Assembly (NCBI GenBank): GCA_028554645.1
Contig: JAQOOI010000019.1
Location: 434,001 to 498,000 of the forward strand
DNA length: 64,000 nt
Reading direction: 5' to 3'
DNA from: Omphalotus guepiniiformis
Taxonomy: Eukaryota; Basidiomycota; Agaricomycetes; Agaricales; Omphalotaceae
The position numbers and the translations under genes were made by a program. This document shows positions 56,173-64,000 of this stretch, one piece after another. The notes below the pieces were generated by a model. The model did no database searches and was not told the origin of the DNA. It was given only the letters and a program-made list of their open reading frames with translations. Positions within the stretch are counted from its first letter, which is position 1. The number at the start of each line of letters is the position of its first letter.

Positions 56173-58932
56173 ATGCTGAAGTTGCTGATAACTGCTACGG
56201 TGGCACTAGTACCTCTACAGGCTACTGGCCAATTATGCACGCCGACTTTGACTGATGCTCAGGCATTTGCCGCCCAGCAATATGACTATGTCATAGTTGG
56301 TACGTAGGTCCTCTGTTTAGTCAGAGAGAATTACGGGCTAATTCGGATTTCCAGGTAGTGGGCCAGGGGGTATGACTTTGGCCGCGCGCCTCTCTGAGAT
56401 TCCGAGCGTTTCTGTTGCGGTTTTGGAAGCGGGAATTCTCCATGTTCCCGACCAGAATGTGACCACGCCTGGTAGGATTCCGAGCTTTTCAATGAGTTCA
56501 TAACTCATTAGGTTTAGGTTTTGATTCACGGGTCGTGTTTCAACCTGAATATGACTGGATGCGCGGAACTGTTCCTACTAATTACACCGCAGGTCGTTCT
56601 ATTCCTGCTCCGCGAGGCAAGCTACTCGGTGGTTCAAGTGCAACTAATGGTACACCTTAACTGTTTGTTCTTATCTTCTTGAGTAGCATATCCCTTGTCA
56701 CTTTTAGGAATGGCTTGGAGCCGTGCTTCGAAGGAAGAGTATGCTACTTTTGATAGACTTAATAGCTACACCGGGGAATGGACATGGTAATTGACCGACT
56801 AGTGTATAGTACTACTCATAATGACGCCTTTTCATAGGGACACACTACTTCCATATTGGAAGAAGACCGAGAACGTCGAGGTGAGGCTCCCTGCTTTATC
56901 TCCGAATCTAGCTACTGAAAACTACTTACTGTCGAGAGTAACATTACCTCTGTGCCACTTCAGAATCAAAATACTTCAGCTGGGCTTTTGGGCTCCGGAG
57001 GACCTATGAATGTACGTATCCGCCTGTGATCATCCTTGCCTTGTCATGAACCGGTCGTATAGGTCTCCTTGAACAAGATATACCCGGATTGCATTCCTCC
57101 TTTCCTGCAGTCCATTCAATCAATGGATCCTCCTATCAATCTCAACACCGCTCCAATGAGTGGTGATACGACTGGTGCATGGAATACTTACATTGCAGTA
57201 GATGCAGCTACGGGGAAACGAAATTATCCCGCTGTTGTAAGTAGATAAATTTCCGCGTTCTGTGTTTCTTACTGATTCGAATTAGTCTTATTATTGCCCG
57301 AATGCTGCTCGATCGAATTTGCATGTCATAGCGGGCGCACAAGCTACGAAGGTCTTGTTTTCGAACAGTTCACTCGGGCTTATTGCAAACTCTGTTGAGT
57401 TCTCGTCTCAAAATGTGACGTATGTCGTCAATGCTACTCGAGAAGTGATTCTATCAGCGGGTGTAATCAATACTCCTCAGCTACTAGAACTTTCGGGTGC
57501 GAAACCTCCGCTTTGTCATGTGTTGAAATGCTGATCCGTAATCTTAGGAATCGGGAATGCGACGTTACTCAAGGATCTTGGTATCGATGTTCTATTAGAC
57601 ATGCCAGGTGTAGGGGAGAATTTACAGGAGCATTTCTACGTTGCCAGTACATGGGAGATCGAACCTAACATTACAACGTTTGGTATGCTCCTGTGAGACT
57701 TCTTCAGAGACTAATCTGACCCTCCTTTAAGATGCACTTCACAATCCTCAAGTTCTCTTGGAGCAAGAACAACTCTTGTACGTTTTTCCTCCCTTCGACT
57801 AAAACTCATCTAACACCTCTTTGGTATTAGTAACTCCACTGGGGGCGGCCTACTCTCAGCCACTTCATCAATCATCGGTTACTTACCGCATACGCTACTT
57901 TTCGATAACGAAACTGTGCAAAGACTCCGAGACCTATTTGACCAAAGTCTCGCTAGTATCGATCCTTCCACGTTCACTCCACTTGCGAAAGCCCAACACG
58001 AGATCCAAAGGGAATGGTTGGCTGAGGGTGTAGTTCCTGAGCTCGAGATGATACAGATGAACCAAGGATTCGTGAACTTTGAGGCGACTGGTAATAAAAG
58101 TTATCTTTCGACGAACTGTGGTATTCAGGTAAGCCTATGAGATGGTTTAGGTGATGACGATGCTGAGTATGTTGTTTTATAGCACACTATTAGTCGAGGT
58201 AGCATTGTAAGTTGATAAACGGATTAGTTGCGAATACGATGTACTGATTCATTTCATTAGCATATCAACACGACGGATCCGTTCGCTTCGCCGGTGATCG
58301 ACGCTCGGTATCTTACCACTGACTATGGTGAGTGACTGTGCATCGCATCGTGTGCCATCTTCATCCGGGATCATGTCACTAATGCACACTTTGAAAAGAC
58401 GTTCAAGTTCTCGTTGAAGTCCTCAAATGGAACCGGCGTTTAGCTACGATTTCCCCACTCTCAGATATAATCATCGCTCAAACAGGACCAGCACCCAACA
58501 TCACTGAAGACGCGGACCTCATCAATTACATTAGGGAAACCTTCACTGTAGGATCACATATCATTGGTACTGCCGCAATGGCGTCTCCCGAGCTTCATGG
58601 TGTACGTACATTTACTTCTACTCTACTTCACTCCTTGCCAGTGCTGTGAAATCAGTGGTTCTTCGTTACTGAGGGGCTAATACTTTTATTTGAACAGGTG
58701 GTTGACACAAAGTTGAAAGTTTACGGAACTCGTAATCTGAGGATTGTAGATATCAGCGTTTTCCCGATGGAGCTTGCTACACATCCTCAAGCAACGGTGT
58801 TTGCGATGTCTGAAAGGGTAAGCTTTTTGTGTGTGTTACTTGTTCTTTGGGAATTTAGAATTGACTGATGTGGTTTGGAAGATTGCGGATGTGATCAAAG
58901 CTGAATATAATTTGACTATTTCGCTGTTCTGA
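56173..58932 (+). CDS. GMC-family FAD oxidoreductase, secreted
   Basis: More than ten exons from ATG 56173 to TGA 58930-58932. The first 20 residues (KLLITATVALVPLQATG) are a clear signal peptide. Signatures are DYVIVGSGPGGMTLAARL (FAD dinucleotide fold), VLEAG, the GMC_1 motif around GKLLGGSSATNGMAW, VILSAGVINTPQLLELSG (GMC_2), DMPGVGENLQEH, and the C-terminal VGSHIIGTAAM (catalytic His) with THPQATVFAMSER (second active-site His). The family includes aryl-alcohol, glucose and methanol oxidases and dehydrogenases; the exact substrate cannot be told from sequence. Several N-glycosylation sites agree with secretion. It may take part in lignocellulose decay or in metabolite tailoring with the adjacent genes. 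Confidence 0.93.
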
Positions 58933-59269
58933 CGAGATTATTTATACCCAGAGGTTGTTTAGTTTACTGTTTAACGTGTTCATGTCGAGTTTATGTAGTG
59001 AAGTCGATTTCGGGATCCTGATTGAAAGCGGAACTATTTTCAACAGTCGATGTGTACATTCTCTTTTGTGTAATGATGAAGTACTAGATCCTACAATGGT
59101 AACACCCATCTTTAAACAAGCAGAGAGTTTCTATACATGAATTTGGTGTGAATTGGTAAAAAACGCAATTTGCCTGCCATGCGAAATCACCAAGTCAAAA
59201 TGCCAGCATGGACATTATACGGAAGTGTATGAGCTGCAACGAGCCATACCTAATAGAGGGGGAGCAATC
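58933..59269. other. convergent 3' flanks
   Basis: About 340 bp between the ends of the GMC and prenyltransferase genes. No gene is seen. Confidence 0.4.
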
Positions 59270-60367
59270 AGCAAACCAGATACGACTTATATCCAATAGT
59301 CAATAGAATAGTAAAGTTTTCACCTACATTGTACAATAGATAGGACAACTTATCATCATGTGCATTTCTAAATCGAAAATAACGACTTCCGACATACGCG
59401 CCCGTTCCAAGAAAGATACCACCGCTCCCAGGGCCTATTCCCCATATGTGGATTAGAGAATATGACCAAACGAGAAGTGCGGATAGGATGTAATATCGAG
59501 AACCGTTGGGTGCGATTATGGGTAATGTTTGTCGTCCGGATAGTTTGTCTCCTTCGATATCGGCGAAGTCCTGGGTTAGGTTTCAATGTTACGGTGATAG
59601 ATGGGTAATTGGGTAATTGGGAATGATGATAGAGGAGTAAGTAGCCTACCTGAGCTGATATGGTTGTGAATATGAGGATTCCACTGCATATTAATGCCGT
59701 GAAACCTATATCACTTAGTGTACCTCCACCTAAGAAAAGGAAGGGGTCAGGTTTGTTTCGCGAGTGTTGTAAATTATTACTTACTCATAGAACAGGCAGC
59801 ACCAAGCTCAAAAGTAGTATATCCCCCTACGTTAGAAAGGTTTTTGAGGATTGTGCCACCGCTGAAACCCACATCATCGTGTACGATCTCCACTACAGTC
59901 AGGGCGGCACTCGCAAGGAGAACCATTCGCCCGTATGAAGCGGAAAGACATAAACAGAAAACCATAAGAAACCATCGTATAGTCCGTGCTTCATCTGGCG
60001 TTACGCGACCAGAGGGAATAGGTCTCCAAGGTTTATTTACTTTGTCTTCATGTCCGCTATATGTCTGATTCGATACGTTTGCTTGTAGCAGGTGAGTCCA
60101 AATCCATATGATAGTATACGACACGTTTGTTGTAGTAATTCGTGGAGAAACCGCAATGGAGAAAACGAGCTATTTCTTGAAACTATAGATCTCTGAAGAA
60201 GGGCTGCCAGTAAAACTGTGGATACTTACAACGGGAAAGAATATCGTCTTGTAGTCTGACCGTGTAAACAGAAATAAGGTCGCGAGATGATACTTTAAGG
60301 CGGAGACGAGTGAAGGGTTTGAACTCATAGCGAGATCTTGACCGGTTCCGAGATGGTTGAGGAACAT
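59270..60367 (-). CDS. UbiA-family prenyltransferase-like membrane protein
   Basis: About five exons from ATG 60367. Exon 1 ends near 60230 with FFPV, followed after a GTAAGT...AATAG intron by the segment ending WIWTHLLQANVSNQTYSG. The first aspartate-rich motif appears as NQTYSGHEDKVNKPWRPIPSGR, with N and D in the family positions, and the second as DFADIEGDKLSGR. Multiple hydrophobic helices fit the integral-membrane fold. UbiA enzymes attach isoprenoid chains to aromatic or other acceptors; fungal members make meroterpenoids, ubiquinone or sesquiterpenes. The basidiomycete branch with NQ...ED spacing is of mostly unknown activity. The end is placed near 59270 by an open frame and is uncertain by one small exon. 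Confidence 0.8.
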
Positions 60368-61536
60368 GGTAAGGGGTTGTATTAGAGATGTAGATCCTTA
60401 TAATGGACTATGAGCTCAGATATTAGATTTCTCAAACGTACAGTATACCCAGAGTCAACCCGTGCCTCACGATGGCTCGGAAACCACGGCGTCGTCACTC
60501 ACCGGGATGCTATTGGCTACTGGTGGGGCGTACAGATACCCGAATTTCTACATGGACGGTTAGGGCGGGATCTTGACAATGGAACCTTCTAGGAAGGATG
60601 TTGAATAATAACGACGGCTTCAGTTTTCTACTTATGTATGCATATCTTAGACAAAGCATGGCGGTTCAGTACAGTACATGATATGTAGAACACTGGAAAC
60701 TCCGCCCAACTTACCGTGATCCAGTGCTAGTGAGCCGCGGTAGGAGCTCGCATGAGCTCGCATGAGTCAAAAACACGCCTTACGATTCCCTGCTAGACTG
60801 TATAAGTAAACCATCAACGTATGATTCAAAAACGTACCTGCGTAGATACTGGTTCAGATTGAACTTGCCGGGCCAGGGTTGCTGCTATACAAGGTTGTTC
60901 AACTGACCAATTTGCCATTTAGTGCCTTTCTTCTTTGAAGTTCTTTGAGCGCTGGTCGCTCGAGGACGTATTTGGCCTCGGTTAAGCAATTGTAAACGTG
61001 TGAGGAAGTGTGACCTCATGAGAGCTCCTATAATTTGCGCTGGTTTAAAGGATCAGAACGTTCAAAAGACGGGATGTACATTACTCACTCATCGCCATTT
61101 ACCGACAGGGATTATAGTCCGCCGACCCCATTAGACGGCGTGAGTGCCGGAATAGGAAACATGTACCCACGCAAAGGTCCTGCGAGAAGCCTCCCTCATC
61201 GGAAACCCTTACCACATTTTCTTATCCATGTTGCATTTAGGTACGAACTTGAAGGTGAACCACATTCATGCGTATCGAAAAGAGTAACACTCAGTCTTGA
61301 GCTTTATTCGCATCAGAAAAATGATCAGAATACTGTTGGAGGGACACTTCGGCCAGATTTCGGCTTGAAGAAACCATGATTCTCGTTGCACCCCGTGGTT
61401 CAGTTCGTCCATGAAGTCAAAAGTCCTGGCCTCGTACTTCAATATCGCTTCAAGCGCGCGGGCTCCTTTATCCACTGGACCGGTCAACACTACCCGTCTC
61501 CTACTTTAATTGCTTCAATTTCACCTGAACTTCGAA
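60368..61536. other. intergenic stretch upstream of the P450 gene
   Basis: About 1.2 kb between divergent genes. Small frames at 60410-60592 and 61035-61379 are unsupported. A repeated word GAGCTCGCATGAGCTCGCATGAG lies at about 60744. Promoters for both flanking genes should lie here. Confidence 0.45.
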
Positions 61537-63669
61537 ATGGCGCCATCCACTCTCGACTTCATCGTGCTCGGTGTTGTTCTCTTGGTCCTTCGGTTCATTG
61601 ATCAGTACAGACGACGAAAGAGTCGGTCTGGTGGTCTTCCTCTTCCTCCAGGACCTCCTCGAAAACCTATACTGGGAAATCTACTAGATATTCCTCGTGA
61701 AAAGGCTTGGTTGAAGTTTTCGGAATGGAGAAAGGAATATGGTGAGAGTCAGTGAGCTCGTATTGTGACCTTTACTGATGATAATTTCGTTCGTGGTAGG
61801 AGATGTAATATATATCGAGGCTTTGGGGAAAGGCATACTTGTGCTCAATACAATTGAAGCTGTAAACGATTTGCTTGGGGACAGAGCCAACGTATATTCA
61901 GATCGTCCTACCTTCACAATGGTCGGGGAACTTATGGAACTTGATAATGTCAGTTCGTCGATGTTCATTTACGAGATTTCAAGCTCATCGTGTATGCAGA
62001 GTATACCGCTACTTCCGTACGGGCCAACTTTGCGGCAACATCGCAAACTATGCCATCTTTCTCTGAGCCCTGAAGCCGTGAAGAAGTATCATAGCCTACA
62101 GGAAGACGCTATTGTCATGTATCTCGATTCGATCATCGATACTCCGGAGACGTTCGTAGAGCAGCTAAGACTGTAAGTGTCCTCATACACTGTGAACTTT
62201 GCAGTATAAACATAACAATAAATCTATTAGGACTGCCGGTCGTATCATCATGTCTGTGACTTACGGCATACCTCCGAAAACTCCGGACGACATAGTGCGT
62301 ATCATTTGCATTGAATTTCTCATGGACTTATACTGGCCTCATGAAAGTATATCGTCGAAGCCGAACAAACTATGGAAATGATTAGCAAATCCACTGTACC
62401 TGGTGCTCATTTAGTTGATCTTGTGCCTATCTGTATGTATTGTATTGTCATAGATCTTTCATACCTCTTGACTGACTGACGGAATTTCGTCAGTACGATA
62501 TCTCCCTTCATGGATACCCTTTAATTCTATCCCCAGAGTAGCTAAGGCTGGTCGTGATCTCATTTGGTCTATGATTAGTCGTCCGTACGAAGCTGCGAAA
62601 AGGGACTGGCGAGCAGGAACTGCTCGACCGTGTTTCACGACAGATTGTTTGGATAGTTTTGAGGATGATAGAATGGGGCTTTCTAAGGAGGAAGCTGACC
62701 GGTTGCTTCGATGGACTGCGGGAGCGATGTATGGAGGTATACTCTTTTATTTCCTCGCACTAACTGGTCCTAACCCATCGAATCTTCAGCTGGAGGCGAA
62801 TCTGTGCGTACAATACGTACCTCCAAAATATCTGGGAGGTCAATCGACTGACATGTTACCCAGACCTACGCGACTATCTTGACGTTCATACTCGCAATGG
62901 CAAAGTTTCCCGAAGTTCAGAAGAAACTCCAAGAAGAAATCGACAGAGTAATTGGACATGATCGTCTTCCGGTGGTAGAAGATCGATCTAAACTGCCATA
63001 TGTGAATGCTGCTATTAAAGAAGCTCTACGATGGCGGCCGGCCCTTCCACTCAGCATTGCACGGAAGTCGAATCAAGATGATTTCTACCGAGGTAAATTC
63101 TTATACGACTTCTATTCATGTCGTCTGTCCGACGCTTCAACATAGGATACTACATCCCTAGCGGAACCATCGTAATGCCCAACGTGTGGACGATCTCGAT
63201 GGACAATGTATCTGGCATTCCTACTGAACAATTTGCACCTGAGCGGTTTATTGATCAATACGTGAAAGAGAAAGCTGTGGATCCGATGTCTTATGCATTT
63301 GGCTTTGGACGTAGGTACGTTCGAGCTGTTCATTCCTGATCAAAGCACCCGTGTTCTTAACGTTTATCTACAGGGTATGTCCAGGGAGGTATCTCGGGGA
63401 GAATAACTTGTTCCTACTTATATCTGGTTTAATGGCCACTGTCGAAATCTCTCCGGCGAAAGATGAACAAGGAAATACGATGCGATGTGATCCTGAGTAT
63501 ACGTCTGGGCTTGTATCGTAAGTTTCCTCCGTGAAATATGCTAGATATCTCCTTTGAAGCTGATTCTTGGGGCTGACGTAGACATCCTGTGCCCTATAAA
63601 CTTAGCTTGAATCCTCGATCGCGCCAAGTTGTGTCGGTGGTGAAGGAACGAGCTACTCACGTAGCATAG
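61537..63669 (+). CDS. cytochrome P450 monooxygenase
   Basis: About ten exons from ATG 61537 to TAG 63667-63669, roughly 510 residues. A membrane anchor ([16 protein letters not shown]) is followed by the proline-rich hinge [15 protein letters not shown]. Further signatures are the I-helix region around 62870 ([15 protein letters not shown]), EALRWRP (the ExxR motif), the PERF-type APERFID, and the heme loop [15 protein letters not shown] with the axial Cys. Pattern and exon layout resemble basidiomycete P450s related to the O-methylsterigmatocystin oxidoreductase-like families. It probably sits in the endoplasmic reticulum membrane. The neighbourhood suggests a tailoring oxidation on a prenylated or terpenoid substrate, which is inference. 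Confidence 0.92.
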
Positions 63670-63918
63670 GATCGCTCATGTTTTTTGTATTCGTATCTTG
63701 TCATCTTCCGCTTTATGTATGTACCAAAAGAAAGTTCCACTGCCAGTCAGATTTTACTACGACTGGACTTTGGACGAGGCTAGTAGGTACTCGAAATGGT
63801 ACAGCAGCATCTAGGATCACTTTGGGTTCATCAAATCACGCGACTAAGAATCTGAATAAGATATAAACGATCTTTCACTGAGAAACAGTGCTCCTTTAGT
63901 CCCACTTGTACTTTCGCG

Positions 63919-64000
63919 ATGGTATTGAGCGCAACGTTCGGCTTGATTGCCGTAACAGCAGTGGTGGCATTATTTGTTCTTGTCTGCCAAAGGCTTTACC
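63919..64000 (+). CDS. N-terminus of a membrane-anchored protein, cut by window end
   Basis: An ATG at 63919, 250 bp after the P450 stop, opens 27 codons to the window end. The peptide is a strong hydrophobic helix (FGLIAVTAVVALFVLVCQR), such as begins a P450 or another membrane-anchored enzyme. A tandem P450 is the simplest guess. Confidence 0.4.
   Translation, partial: MVLSATFGLIAVTAVVALFVLVCQRLY

Overview
This window looks like nuclear DNA of a mushroom-forming basidiomycete (Agaricomycetes). Genes are split by many introns of about 45-60 nt with GT...AG ends and CTNAC-like branch points. Several families are typical of that class: DUF6534 membrane proteins, GMC oxidoreductases, UbiA-like prenyltransferases, KDZ transposons and TET/JBP dioxygenases. 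Gene models were spliced by hand from the sequence and checked for phase. The named families rest on recognised motifs, not on a database search.

The window falls into two compartments. Positions 1 to about 28,500 are a mobile, repeat-rich accessory region. In order it holds two unrecognised genes, a recurrent Agaricomycete hypothetical protein (3,998-6,119, minus), and a six-exon Crinkler-like effector with a ubiquitin-like header, a nuclease-like block and a kinase (7,004-9,562, minus). A small gene built from three copies of a 179-bp exon-intron module follows (11,163-11,956), then a coiled-coil gene (12,533-13,137). Next comes a TET/JBP-type 2-oxoglutarate dioxygenase with all catalytic residues but one apparent frameshift (14,077-16,255), five 177-bp tandem repeats, two hypothetical genes, and a 12-exon KDZ transposase whose frame is open throughout (19,845-23,998). 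The compartment ends with decayed satellites around a GIY-YIG-like nuclease gene (25,941-26,366) and a 289-bp hAT-type MITE with an exact 8-bp target duplication.

Positions 28,700-64,000 are gene-dense and conventional. They hold an FHA-domain protein, a 1,299-residue disordered/coiled-coil protein, and an old yellow enzyme diverging from an aldehyde dehydrogenase. After these come a GH92 alpha-mannosidase, a DUF6534 membrane protein with a dead paralogue 5 kb away in opposite orientation, a Gal80-like Gfo/Idh/MocA oxidoreductase, a disordered protein and an aldo/keto reductase. The last stretch is a GMC oxidoreductase, a UbiA-like prenyltransferase, a cytochrome P450 and the start of another membrane-anchored protein, together resembling part of a secondary-metabolite neighbourhood.

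The most striking system is the 14-26 kb stretch: a DNA base-oxidising enzyme, a KDZ transposase and a GIY-YIG nuclease on one strand, among tandem arrays. TET/JBP-KDZ association is known in basidiomycetes; the nuclease, the small conserved genes and the arrays as parts of one unit are inference.
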